A DNA stretch of 64,000 nucleotides from NCBI GenBank assembly GCA_033296885.1, contig MU863887.1:62001-126000 (forward strand), written 5' to 3'. A program made the position numbers and the translations under genes. Source of the stretch: Triangularia verruculosa (taxonomy: Eukaryota > Ascomycota > Sordariomycetes > Sordariales > Podosporaceae). How positions within the stretch are numbered: position 1 is the first letter of the stretch; each line of letters starts with the position of its first letter. Below, in pieces: positions 23,801-34,511 of the stretch. The notes under the pieces were generated by a model that had not been told where the DNA came from, made no database searches, and worked only from the letters and a program-made list of their open reading frames with translations.

Positions 23801-25413
23801 CCCAGGATATCTTGGCCGCACGTAGGGAGATCATGATGCAAAAGATTACGGATGCCGACGAGAAGCTGAAGGAGGTGGAAAAGACACTGGCCGATCAGCA
23901 TCGGAATGCCAGGCATCTTTCACTTTTGACCCCTATCTCACAGAAGACGCGCGAGTCGTTGCTCTTGGCCGGCGCACGGATCGCTGCGCAACTCAAGTGG
24001 ACACGGATGGAGATATGGAAATTGAAGTGTCACCGCGATATCTTGTCCCTGGATCTTGAAGAGGAGCGTCAGCTTCTCGACATTCCTGCGGACTCGCAGT
24101 TACAGGTGCCCATCACCAGGGAGGATTCGAAGGGAAGCAATCTCACAGCTCAGAAGAGCCCTCGCTCGCCTGCTCCGCTGTCCCTCACCAGAACATCGAC
24201 CGTCACATCCAAGTCTGAGGGCTCATCGCCAGTGACCGAAGTTTTCCAGACGCCGCCCACCAGTGCAACTTCCGCGAGCTTCCTTAAGCAGGAGCGGACG
24301 TGGGACTCTCCCGCCACGGTTCTTGATCAGGGTGATCATCGCAAGGCATCAGTGACAACCGCCATCTCATCCACCTCTACTCCAGCCACGCCAACTCGAA
24401 AGAGGGCCGAGTCTAGCACTGTTGAGAAGCCCAAGTTTGAGGAAGCGGGTGAAGATGTGGACGCAGACGAGCACGACTTGCTCGCCAAGGCCGGACTATT
24501 GGAGACGGTCAACTCGGAGACCAAATCCTCTGCCGCAGGCGATGAGCCATTCGATACCCCCGAGAGGCGTGGCCGCAGTTCGAATAGCACGTCGGCCGAC
24601 CGCCTTGAGAAGACGAACATTCGGCGCAGTCTTCAACGCACCCTTAGGGAGGGCGCTGGCCATCTGTCACATCACCGCCACCGGAAGGGCAGAGACTCGG
24701 CTTCCAGTGCCGTAAACGGCGATGAGAACAATCGCGATTCACCAGATAGCTTCCCCCGAAGTACGGGCTCTTTTGTTGTGCACGGCAAGAAAGCTTCGGT
24801 GATCAACTTCAACAACAACGATCTCCAGATCCAAGGCCTGACTGCTGAGGAGCGTATCCGACAGCGTATGCATCGTGGCGACGACGCGGGAAGTGTCCGT
24901 ACCGGTCCAAGCGAAGGCACGGACTTTCAGTCCATTCTTACTGCTCGGTCCGCATCAGAGCGCGAGCACCGAGGGTCCGCCGCTAGTGCAAGCACGGCCA
25001 CTGCCCGAAGTTTCCGGGAGTTGCACAGGAAGTACTCTTCGGCTCAGGCGGTCCACAAGACCATGGGCAGCCTCGCTTTGCCATATGACGAGGATAGTGA
25101 CGCAGCTATCAGCTTCTCCGACGGTCGGCACACGCCCCTCCCGCCCATCGATGGCGAGGAGGAGCCGGAGATGGAGAAGGACATTTCTCAGTCTTTGACG
25201 GCTGCATTGGAGAACGCCGTTGTGGAGGAGGACGATGCCGATCTTTCAACCGCTCGTGAAGAGCGGAATACTATCTACTTCACCCCTCCGCCTGGATCCC
25301 CTGTGAAGGAGGTGGTCTCGTCTGATGATAAGGATGTTGAGGAAGACGTGGTGCTTCCCAAGGATGGGGGTGAGCGCATAGCTAGCCCACCCTTGCAGTG
25401 CGTTGGTGCTTGA
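20875..25413 (+). CDS. Sec7-PH domain Arf guanine-nucleotide exchange factor
   Basis: Start at 20875, with a probable in-frame 81-nt intron at 21299-21379 (GTACGT donor, CTTAC branch, GAGACAG acceptor). Splicing gives 1,485 residues; retention adds 27. A Sec7 domain spans about 495-690, with the catalytic-glutamate loop reading LPKETQQIDR and the conserved AFANRYHECNPG and LLILHTDVFNKN segments. A PH domain follows at about 760-900 (KVGLLWRK, EWGAILTGAQLYFF). Flanks are long, Ser/Thr-rich and probably disordered. The layout resembles yeast Syt1-type Arf-GEFs, which load GTP on Arf/Arl GTPases at the trans-Golgi and in endocytic traffic. The PH domain should help membrane recruitment. A coiled region after the PH domain (DEKLKEVEKTLADQHRN) may aid dimerisation. 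Confidence 0.9.
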   Translation: MPFLRRRGNVGSETDMRRHTLFDALPGVPPLKEAPIRAESSTSDLPAALTSVAEDAPAPATIVPPSPAVPTSPTDLPRDSISVASTHAHEQPRASMSLAIPDDSNKQRRFSMLRFRNASDSQLAAKAKLHAAAEKAPPMPRRTCHSVALRERSARQSLNFKLLTQNETAPEIITTAPTTTFDGIAPRKKPSRMNFAARLRRSGELSRTELAEHSSERLGLGTMGDRRVSLVPEESNSADSSGNANGKQSVTFDEPSRSSFSHAPPAYGDDNSSTLALPATRLSESSRSDASSGDRVYGSTTTTTHTVSTTTTFFKLGRRRKQTDSLFPIAHLQPKNLSSMTSNSNMSSSSLSVPTLGSTDGSSTTKSSPNGSQLTPTPSRTPSRNGGTASPTQTVTLVNKGNASPATALFRPNSRQSGQSSPTRTYMHRRGRSSTMSSLGNNTPRESVDEHLTVPPRTSMSTSRKSFGDLLGLSRLRHNTDSISSRHGTLTPATPASSASKNNSLQISRESIILPERRDDDTPARYLERLLEVVSRSVVAAALSKNTEAFAQAVLRSYMRGFMFFGDPMDMALRKLLMEAELPKETQQIDRFVQAFANRYHECNPGIYASPDQAYFIAFSLLILHTDVFNKNNKHKMQKADYLKNTRGEGIYEEVLEVFYDNITYTPFIHVEDDFDINGERIVPHKVKKKPFLLNAAPDPARRTIKEPVDPYTVILDGKLDLLRPNFRDVMHLEDPYNYLGTAKALNMKELQKTFFKTGVLQIVSARSRPDAFMTEKTASNPEEAHPGIVDIKVTKVGLLWRKDAKKKKTRSPWQEWGAILTGAQLYFFRNTTWVKSLMHQQKDHLRKGHDGDPCIFKPPLEVFKPDALMSTDGAVALMDKSYNKHKHAFVYVKNGGLEEVLLAEDEDEMNDWLAKLNYAAAFRTSGVRMRGVIGGNLDGQGRRALRRLDGDNVQVIQTPTGEVMVSRSRIDHQMAQDILAARREIMMQKITDADEKLKEVEKTLADQHRNARHLSLLTPISQKTRESLLLAGARIAAQLKWTRMEIWKLKCHRDILSLDLEEERQLLDIPADSQLQVPITREDSKGSNLTAQKSPRSPAPLSLTRTSTVTSKSEGSSPVTEVFQTPPTSATSASFLKQERTWDSPATVLDQGDHRKASVTTAISSTSTPATPTRKRAESSTVEKPKFEEAGEDVDADEHDLLAKAGLLETVNSETKSSAAGDEPFDTPERRGRSSNSTSADRLEKTNIRRSLQRTLREGAGHLSHHRHRKGRDSASSAVNGDENNRDSPDSFPRSTGSFVVHGKKASVINFNNNDLQIQGLTAEERIRQRMHRGDDAGSVRTGPSEGTDFQSILTARSASEREHRGSAASASTATARSFRELHRKYSSAQAVHKTMGSLALPYDEDSDAAISFSDGRHTPLPPIDGEEEPEMEKDISQSLTAALENAVVEEDDADLSTAREERNTIYFTPPPGSPVKEVVSSDDKDVEEDVVLPKDGGERIASPPLQCVGA

Positions 25414-27630
25414 GATACCCAATTTTCTGTCCTGAAATGAACAATAGCAACAATTTGTCGATGAACAACCTCGAAATTCAACCGCATCTGAGAACAACTG
25501 ACCTACCTACCTTGCTCTCTCTTGCCTTCCGCCACTCCTTCAATCATCTTTTCTCTCGAACCTGGACTTTTACATCCTTATCATCCATTCTTTCTACGTT
25601 TTTCTTTTCTTCTTTTTCAACATAGCACTTGTATAATGTACAGCAATCACGTTTTCTTCTTTGGCGGATAAGGACAGAGGGAGATTAAAAAGTGGGGTTT
25701 GAGAAACGAGAGTGAGGGATTGTGGAGTAAAGAAAAACATTGCACATGCCATGGTTCTCCAAACTTGGCTGGGCGGGGGGTGATGGAGTTTGTTAGGGTT
25801 GTTGTTCTCTGGGTTCTGCGCGAGTGCAGTAACATTTGGGTGTTTGCTTTGGGAGAGTGCTGCAAACTGTGTGGGCGTTTGGGGGAGGGAGGAGTGGGGG
25901 GGATTTGGTTTGGAGTTTTTGGGTGGGAGAGAGGGGAAGTTACTCGAATAACTTGCAACCCCCCGTTTGTTACCCCTGTTGACGTTGTTTGATTCTTGTC
26001 TCGTCTTTTTTTTTTACCTAAGTTTAAACCAAAAGAAGCGTTGTTTGGTGGGGAGAAAGGGAAGAGGGGGAGGGGAATAAAAAGATGATTAAAAGAGAAG
26101 AGTTTGACGCAGTGTGCTGTGATATTGTGTGACGATATTTTTATGTTCCTGATTTGTGTGATACTCTTGTGGGGAAGAGCACGAACACAACCCGGAGTGT
26201 TACATTGCATGGATGGTTCTTCTGATTCTGGTGCTAACATTTTCCTGGTTTTTTGACGGTATCACGAATTGTTGCCCCTGGCACCCCCTGAATGGTGCCC
26301 CTGATAGGGAAGTAAACAAACCTGATATTTCTCCACACTCATGTTCGTGACAACGGGTACTTTATGTCTTGTTATCACTTCACGGTTTAATTAACTTGTA
26401 TATCTCCATTGTCACACGGCGGGAAGAAGATGGAGATTACTTTTGCTTATGAAGTTGATATATTATAGACCATCTCTTCTCCCTTGTGCTGTAGAGGAGG
26501 TGATTTTGCTACCTACCGGATGTGGTTGAGCAACAACCCAGCTAAGAAGGAGGTTGAATGATATCAACAAAACACACGAAACATTTCAAGTTTCTTTACA
26601 CGGAGTTGGTCTCCCTGAAAAAGGGAGAAAACGGGTGTAAATCTCGTATTTAGACCACCTGACCTTAAGAATATACCAATTGCGGCATCAAGACCAACAA
26701 TGACAACTACAAACATCCAACCATAGACAACCACCCCAAACTACCACCTACAAAATCATTTAATCTCTGCCCTCTCTCGACGATAACAACCCATGCCCAA
26801 CTCAGCTCCCTATGTATGACCAGAACAACCTACATCTACCTCTCATCCTCGCCTGCTTACTCGAATCAAAGCTACATCACCAAGAAACCACACCCTCTAC
26901 AATTATGGTCAGGCTGTCTCACTTGTCACGACCACACATAGGTACAAAGCTCGGATTGGTCCTCTCTTCTATATCGCGATACGTCACACAATGGACTTCA
27001 TGAAGCACTCCGAGAATCGCAGGGGTCAACAACCACCACCCCCTTTACGTTTTTATCACATGATCAAATCTGAGCACACACACACACACAATACAAAAAA
27101 AATCATCGCTCATTCGTTCCCCTACATCTCCGCCCGCTCATCAATGTTTCCCCACCTTTGTGAGATTCTCATACAGTACGATATACATTTCCTTCTCATC
27201 CTTCTCATTGATTGGTATGAAGCACCCACCTAGAGCTTCCTATGGTTCAAAATTTCCTCATCCTGGGCCGTCGTCGATGCCCTGAAGAACTCCGAAGCGA
27301 ACCAGCTCAAACAATCGTGCTCCAGCTCCCCCAACCGCTCAGATACGCGGTGTTTGTCTGTGGTGCGTATGAAACTGGCCCTGAAAAAACACTTTCCATG
27401 ATCACCATATCGAAACCGCAATTTCTCCTTTTTTTGCATCAAACCCCCTCCTAATATCCCATTCATCCAAGGCGATACAAACACCAACAATATGCAAATT
27501 CCGTGATATCGTAAAACCCTTCCTCGCAAACAAAAACAATCCCATATGAAAATGTAGGCCAACTTTCGAAAATAGTAGTTAGCTTCTAAGTACTGAGTGC
27601 CAGATTGGGCACTCATGTCCCCGCTTGGGT
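25414..27630. other. Convergent spacer between the Sec7 gene and WAPL
   Basis: Two 3' flanks meet in 2.2 kb. A pyrimidine-rich tract near 25500-25620 probably belongs to the Sec7 3' UTR. A minus-strand open frame at 25647-26240 is low-complexity and unsupported. A short CA repeat lies near 27077. I see no gene. Confidence 0.45.
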
Positions 27631-30291
27631 TTAGTAGTTGCGCGCAGTGAGCTGATCAGCCAAGCTCTGCAGCCTCGCAATCGACCCGGACTGGGAATCC
27701 CCATGCGCCTGCGCCGCCTTGATGTGAAGGGCAATGAACTCGTTGACAGAGTCCAGCAGAGGCTGGAGGCTCTTCTTAGGGTGGACCTGGACGAATCTAT
27801 CCTTGATCGGATCGTGTAAACACAGATACCCCAAGAGAATGGAAAGGTAACCCAGTGCGACATTCAGTTGTGTCTTCTCCATGGAGTCGGCCTATTACTG
27901 TCGTTAGCCGCCTGGGCAGTCAAGAGTCAATACCAAAGACGGTAAAAAACCTACATCTGCTGTTTTAAGATGGTTGTCAGCAAAAACCCGAATGAGCTGG
28001 CTGAGAGGTGATCCCGTCGCATCCCCGCCCTCCCCGTCAGCCAAAGTCTCTGATGCCGGAGGATAATAGACACAAAAGTTGATCATGACGCCCAGCATGA
28101 TAATCAACGAGTCCAAAACTTTAGACAAGAAGGCTTCCACCTTCATGGAATTCATCACCATCAAAAAAGCCCCGCAGGCTGATTCTGCAAGACGGCCCAG
28201 CAGACGCCTTTCAGCAAACAGCCGGCAAGCGTCGGGGTTGTGGTTGGTGATGTTGATTGAGGTTCTCAACACGAGACTCTCGAGTTCGTCAAACTTCTCG
28301 ATTGGTCGACTTAGTGCCGTGTCTAACAAGTCGGCCACTATCGGGGCGTACTTTCGTGTCCACTTAGAACTGAGACGAGACTGCATGGCATCGATGGAGA
28401 GACCTTCCACCACGTGAAGCGACAGGACAAAATCCCAGGAGGCCTGGGTGTTGGGGAAGTCCCAGCAATCCGAGTTTGACGTGCCATCGGAAAGATACGC
28501 GAACAGCAGATCAGTAATTGTCGGGGAGAAAAACTCGTCCTCAGACACCTGGGTTGATTGCCGCAACAACAGTTCCAGACATTTCAGAGCCAGTGTTCGT
28601 GGTGACAACGCCGACGGTGGAGCTGGTTTCCAGACCGGTAGCTCAAGAATCGAGGCTTTGACTGTTCCCAACGTAGTTTGCATGTTCTTGGAAACATTGT
28701 GCTTCCTGTCTTTTGCTAGCTGAGTGATATCTGCGGACTGATCGAGCAATCGTGTAAGGAGGGTTGCAAACCCCTGCGATCGGAGTTGCTGAATAAGATG
28801 CGCTGAAGGAGACGCTGCCAGGAGTGTGGCAACTATGGCCAGAATAGAATACCCGCACACGAGATCAGCCTCTTCCCCGAGCGATTGAAACAGGGTCCCA
28901 TCCCCGCTATGATCGCGAAATTGGCGGCGAAACTCTTTGGTCTTCATCTTTTGCGCCAGCTCCAGCAATGCGCCTTTGCGCAAAGAGGAGGCTTTGGGTG
29001 ATGGGGCACCGATTCGATCCAGAATATCGTCCATTTCGTCAGCGAAGCGACTGTTTGCGCCCGCCTGTCGCAACTCGTGGATACTTCGAACAGCACCACT
29101 ATTCCCCAGTTCCTCTTCTTCATCAAGGTAGGCAATCTTGCTGAGAGCGGCACTCTTAGTGAGTCGCCCAATGTTGAACAATGCGCCTTTCGAGGACATG
29201 TCGTCGAGTCCACCGCCGAGTCCACCGCTGCCAAACAGCGGGTCTTCCTCCGCCAACATGGACCTCTGCTGACTGTAGGTGAATTTTGGTCCCGACTTCT
29301 TGGCTGTCAGTACTGGGCGTGCCACGGCTCTTCCTTGGTCTGCGGGTTCTGGACTAGAGTCCCGCAGTGCTGGAGACACCCTGGTCTTCGAGATGTGTGA
29401 TTCTTGTGACGAAATTACGTCTTCCTCCGAGTAACTTTCTTCATCTGCCTGTTCCACTAATGTGTCAATCAACCGCCTTTTCTTGGGCGTCTTCCTAGGC
29501 TCGCTTCGTTGAATCGGTTCAGGTGCTGAAGTGGGCACATTCGGGCCATCAATTTCGATCGGAGGGGGTTTGGAGGGAGGCGGAGGCTTTGAGGACGATG
29601 GTTGTGGACCAGAAAGGCGTATTGGAATCTGTGTCTTCTCGGACTCGGACTTCTTGGAGTTTTTATTTTTGGTACTAACGCTTAGGTTTTTCAGGATCTT
29701 CGTGGTCTTCACTGAGAAGAGAGGTAGGGAGGGTGGTGGCGCATCATGCATCTGAACATCTCGCTCCGGTGTCTCGCGGGCTCGGGACACCCTCGACGTT
29801 TCCTTTTTCGGAGGTGGTCGTCGGGTGACGGGTTCTGGAGACGGCGCCTTCTCAGGGGATAGCTCTGGTGTTGAATAGGGGAGCGAAGTCTTGCTGGTTC
29901 TTTCTGACTGCACACGCGCAAGTCTCCTTTTCTTAGGTCGGGCATTCTCCTCAGGCTCATCTTCAATTGCGTAGATATCGTAAGGATCAGGGAGTGGCTG
30001 ACTATGGGAGACATCTGAGGTCTTCGAAGAAGTGTCACGGCCAGCTTTACGGGTGTTTTGAAATTTCCCCTTGGTGGAAACGAGGGTGCGCGATGAAGGC
30101 GCAGGCGCAAGCTCGGGTGATGTTGTGGGTGACTTGTTGAGAGCGGATATGCTCGGAACGATGGGGGCAGATTCAGCATGCCTTAGGGTGCCAACTGTTG
30201 TGGCTTTGGGCCTTCTCCGTGCAAGCTTGCCATAAGTGGTGACCTTTTTCTGGGGCGCATAGCCAAGGTCGGTCTCACTGGTGCTGGCCAT
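27631..30291 (-). CDS. WAPL-like cohesin release factor
   Basis: Two exons: 30291-27955 and 27891-27631. The intron 27954-27892 has a GTAGGT donor, a GGCTAACG branch site and a TAATAG acceptor. The product is 865 residues. The N-terminal half is basic and Ser/Pro-rich with several KKRR-type nuclear signals. The C-terminal half (about 400-865) is the helical WAPL domain, ending in EKTQLNVALGYLSILLGYLC. WAPL, with Pds5, opens the Smc3-kleisin gate and removes cohesin from chromatin. The start at 30291 is chosen over the in-frame ATG 14 codons upstream because the ASTSETDLGYAPQKKVTTYGK opening resembles fungal homologues I recall. The nearest 5' neighbour is the divergent UPRT gene, 1.3 kb away. 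Confidence 0.88.
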
Positions 30292-31600
30292 GAGGAGGGA
30301 TGCAAACAAACGAGAGTGATGCCGGAAGATCAAATGTGTCAGTGGGACATTTCCAGTCGGTTGTGATGCGATGTCAATGCGGCTGGGAGAGCGACCTCAG
30401 AAGCTGTGAACTGTTTGGGTTCAGTCCGCGTCGTGATATAAAACTCAATGCGACAACCAGGCTCAGCAGCGACGGTACGCAGGGACGGGGATTTCAAACA
30501 AAGACACTGCTCTGGGTGACGTAGCCAGTGACAGGAATATGATTTTTTCGAGAGCAAAAGCCGTTGAGGGTGGGGAATCAAGAGATGGGACAACTGCAAT
30601 CCTCATGCGCAGCAGACGCGATTCACGACTTGGTTGTTCATGAAGGTTGATTGTTTGTGGAAACAAGCACCAACCCCACATATTCACCTCTTGAACTCCC
30701 GTTGCGGTCCCAGCGCCACCCTGCATCATGGTCCGTGCGCTATTTCTTGGCTTCAGCCTTTGAAAGGAAAAGGCGCGAAGGTCTCGACCTTGAGCTCTCT
30801 CTTGCGCCTCCATTCATCATGAGAATTCTCGTCTCAATTCTCGGGAATTAGGCCCAATCTTGGGAATAAGAGATTCCCCACCGCCAAGTCTAGAAACAAA
30901 GAAGACGATAAAGGCCATCTCTCAATGTCTATTAGTTCATCCTATCTTATCCGTAGCCCCTCCAAGAGCAGTGGGATTCACAACCCCGCAGTTAAGATAT
31001 CTCTGTCTCTCAAAAGACCCTGAATGAGATGGGAATACCAACCCTCCAATGTCTCGGCCCTTCACAGCTGTCCATTACTAAAAGCTCTTTGCAGCTATCA
31101 CTGTCATGTGGCGTCTACCTTCTCAACCTTATCCACGTTTCCTCCCAACGGTCCAAGGTGTGGGGTTGGACAACTGCAGCCAGGGGTTTTCTGCCATCTG
31201 GTGGCATGGCATAGGAAGAAGCTTGGTTAAGAGGGGCAAACTGTCCGTAGTCCGCCCAAGTATATTTAGGATTTAGGTCACCTCGTGTGCTCAGCTTCCC
31301 AATCCATAAACTCACCTGTTCCGACCTCCCTTTCCCTCTTTAAGCCTTTGTTCATCCACGGTCCAGACTTCTACCTACACAGGAATACAAGGGCCCCTCG
31401 TCTCTCCTTTCCGGACGCACCTTACATTTCAAGGGTGATTTCCGGCATCCTACCTGCAAATACTTTTGCTCAGGTGGAGTTCACCTTATCTCCCCACTAC
31501 CTTACCACCAACTCATACTCACCTTCACAGAGTGTTGCAGACATATATCTCACTCAATCTTTTTTCTTTACCTTAAACATCATAAGAAGCATCTCACAAA
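30292..31600. other. Divergent promoter region between WAPL and UPRT
   Basis: The 1.3-kb spacer separates two outward-facing genes. The UPRT-proximal part is pyrimidine-rich, as in many fungal 5' leaders. Plus-strand open frames near 30640-31230 are short and have no recognisable domain. Confidence 0.45.
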
Positions 31601-32530
31601 ATGTCCCAAGAAGTCGCCCCCGTCAAGTGCGTCGGCCCCGAATACCGCGCCGAAGACCAAAAACCCACCGCCACCGTCTCGACCGTCGTCCACTTTGACA
31701 ATGTCACCGTCCTCCCCCAGACCCCCCAGCTAATCGCTCTCCTCTCGTGAGCCTTATTTCAACCCCCCTTTTACTCCAGTACCGCCCCTAATAGACACAC
31801 CCCTTCAGAATAATCCGCAACCACACCACGGCCCGCGGCGACTTCGTCTTCTACTCCAACCGCATCATCCGCCTCCTCGTCGAAGAAGGCCTGAACCACC
31901 TCCCCACCGTCTCCCACACCGTCACCACCCCCGTCGGCCGCCCCTACGACGGCCTCTCCTTCCAGGGCAAGATAGCTGGCGTCTCCATCATGCGCGCCGG
32001 TGAGGCTATGGAGCAGGGGCTCCGCGACTGCTGCCGGTCCGTCAGGATCGGCAAGATCCTCATCCAGCGCGACGAGGAGACTGCCCAGCCCAAGCTGTTT
32101 TACGACAAGCTGCCCGAGGATATTGCGGATAGATGGGTTCTATTGCTGGATCCCATGCTTGCTACTGGTGAGTTTTCGTGTCAGGAGGTTTTGAGGGTGA
32201 AAGTGGCTTTCTAATGGAAGAGAATAGGCGGCTCTGCTATCATGGCTGTTGATGTGCTCAAGTCTCGCGGTGTTCCCGAGGAGCGGATTCTGTTCTTGAA
32301 CGTCTTGGCTAGTCCAGAGGGAATCAAGACCTTTGCGAGCAAGTTCCCCCAGTCGAGGGTGGTGACTGCTTTTGTGGATGAGGGCTTGGATGAGAAGAAG
32401 TGAGTTTTCTTTTTTTAATTCATGTTGCATGATTGAACCTGGAGTAAGAGCTAACTCCCTACCCCCCCTTTTCCACAGCTACATCATTCCAGGCCTTGGC
32501 GACTTTGGTGACAGATATTATACCCGGTGA
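31601..32530 (+). CDS. FUR1: Uracil phosphoribosyltransferase (Fur1/Urc6 family)
   Basis: Four exons: 31601-31746, 31809-32167, 32228-32399 and 32479-32530, encoding 242 residues. All junctions keep frame with GTGAG donors. The PRPP-binding signature LLDPMLATGGSA spans the second intron, and the uracil-binding C-terminus YIIPGLGDFGDRYYT is intact. The enzyme makes UMP from uracil and PRPP in the cytosol (pyrimidine salvage). Family members also act in the URC uracil-degradation pathway, where a UPRT paralogue (Urc6) is used in Lachancea. URC1 lies 2 kb downstream on the same strand, with Elf1 between. Sequence alone cannot say whether this is the salvage enzyme, the catabolic one or both. Confidence 0.95.
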
Positions 32531-32827
32531 AGAAGTAAATGTAGTAATCACCAAAATGAAAACACAGCAAAAAAGCCCAAACATACGAGGCGGCATTTTT
32601 ATTCTTGGTTGCCCTCGTAAAACAGAAAGCATCGTAAATATTAATCTTCATACCTGCTGAGGGTTTGGTTGACTAATTGTTCTTTGTGCCACTGCTGTGC
32701 TGCAATATCGACAGCCCGCCCTGCCATGAATATGATAATGATAAGCCACCTATTGTAGTTTTCCTTGATCCCAAAATCGTCAAATTTCTCGTTGCGCAAA
32801 AAATAGGAAAGAACCCCCAGGGTGAGA

Positions 32828-33290
32828 TTACTCGTAGTCATCATCATCCGGTATCACATCCCCGTAACCATCCTCGTCGTCGTCAGCTTCCACTCGTCGG
32901 GCTGGTCTACCGCTACTTGATCTGCCAACCGCCTTGGCCTTCTCGCTGTTTTCCTGAGCGACCGCATCGGCCGCGTCGACCCATTCGGCGTAAACGTCGA
33001 CGGGGGCCGAGAGGTAGTTGATGCCGCATTGGAAGTGCTGGCCGCAGACCTTGCAATCTAGGGACCCGACGCCGGCCTTCTTGTCGACTTTGATGGTGAC
33101 GGCCTTTTCGTGGTTGCAGAAGAGGCAGGTGAAGACTGAGGGGAGGGGCTCGTTCTGTGAGAATGGAAGGAAGAAGGAAAAAAAGGTTAGTTCGCTGGCA
33201 GGGTATATGCTGCGGGATGGGTAATCAGAGAGGGATGCGTACTTTGCGAGGGCCGGTTGGCTTTCTGGTGGCCTTTTTGCGCTTGCCCAT
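32828..33290 (-). CDS. ELF1: Transcription elongation factor 1 (Elf1/ELOF1)
   Basis: Two exons: 33290-33243 (16 codons) and 33154-32828. The 88-nt intron has a GTACGC donor and a TCACAG acceptor. The product is 124 residues. It opens with the basic tail MGKRKKATRKPTGPRK, then the Elf1 zinc ribbon: CLFC near residues 26-29 and CKVC near 50-53, then the CGINYLSAPVDVYAEWVDA core. The C-terminus is acidic (DDDEDGYGDVIPDDDD). Elf1 binds the RNA polymerase II central cleft with Spt4/5, helping passage through nucleosomes and transcription-coupled repair. It sits between UPRT (convergent, 298 bp) and URC1 (divergent, 1.2 kb). Confidence 0.94.
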
Positions 33291-34511
33291 GATGTTTAAG
33301 TTATTGGGGGGTTGCGGTTGTGGGTTTTGCGAAGTTGACGGGGAAAGAGGTCGGTTGCGCGATTGAAAAGATGGGATTTGTGCAGAGATGCGCCGAGGTT
33401 TTGTTGGTGTTTTGAGACGAGTTTGATGCAGGAAGATGATGCGATGGGATATGGATTCAATTCACCAGGATTCGGTCATCGCCTGTAACCAAGCTCTCCG
33501 TCACTGGAGACGCGTCGGATTAATTGCCCCGCTAGGCTGAACGTGGAGCGTGCCACGGTCTGTTAAGGTGAAGGTCAAGGTGAAAGCTTCATCTGCCAAG
33601 GCTCCCCGGATCTCCACTCGATTGTCGGGTCCACACCACCCGTCTCGGCGAGAGGGGACCCTCCAACCCCAAGTGATCATCAAAGAGCTATCTCACCGAC
33701 AGAGACAGACAAGACACGGGTCTTCTTCTCTCAACTGTCAGCTGACCTCTTGTGGCTTCTCTTCTCATTTCCCGTTATCGATATCAGTATTAGCAAAGAA
33801 CATGTCCGCCTTCCAAGCACAGTCCTGTATCCACAGCGGCAGACGATCCGATTGCGGTGCCCCGCCCGTCCGGCATCCCGGGGTGGAGTAAGACGTGGAA
33901 GCACAAGCACAGCGACGGCGATTACAGGGGTTATTAGTAGCAAGCACTACCGGGACGCCAACACACAGCCAGCAGCTTGTTATTGCTTGCAGCACCCTTG
34001 CCTATCGATCACCTGCCCCAAATGCTCACTGCTTTCTCCCTGGCTCTCTGATTCCGACCGCCGGTGATAGCAGTGGTGGAAGCGGCCCAAGCCCGTCCAA
34101 TGACGCCGAGTTCTTATCACGGGGTCTCACCCGAGCTCCGGAACCTGCCACATTCCGATGTCTCATTACCAACCGTTTCCCATACCGTCGCAGAGCTATA
34201 CATACAATTACTAGTTTTCCCGCCCGGGTTTCACACTTGGCTACTCAGTGTTCTGCCGTTGTCGTCGTCTCTCCCAATTTTCTGTTCCAAGGACACCGCT
34301 ACTTGCTTGGGCTGTGTATCGTGACCACTTACATACCTAACCTGCCTCCTTTGGATCCCGAGATCTCGATCCCGCATCCGCTTTGTTATTTTTGTGTTCC
34401 CGCTTCATCCGGAGCTTCTTGCCTTCCAGATTGGTAGCACTTACCTCAGCCAGCTATCCCTAGCTCCTGACGTCAATACCTACCTTACGTTCCACAAGCA
34501 ACGAGCTCACG
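33291..34511. other. Divergent promoter region between Elf1 and URC1
   Basis: The 1.2-kb spacer must hold both promoters. A plus-strand open frame at 33895-34437 (180 codons) lies directly upstream of URC1 but has no recognisable domain and is probably leader sequence. TTATCGATATC at about 33775 is a GATA-like site. No other gene is seen. Confidence 0.45.

Noticed and set aside
25647..26240. Minus-strand open frame of 197 codons
   Set aside because: The product is low-complexity (His/Pro/Thr-rich), lies in a convergent 3' region and has no domain or splice support.
33018..33366. Plus-strand open frames across the Elf1 locus
   Set aside because: They are shadows. The minus strand gives a complete spliced Elf1 with its zinc ribbon.
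33895..34437. 180-codon plus-strand open frame upstream of URC1
   Set aside because: No domain, biased Ser/Pro/Thr composition, and it lies where the URC1 promoter and leader must be.
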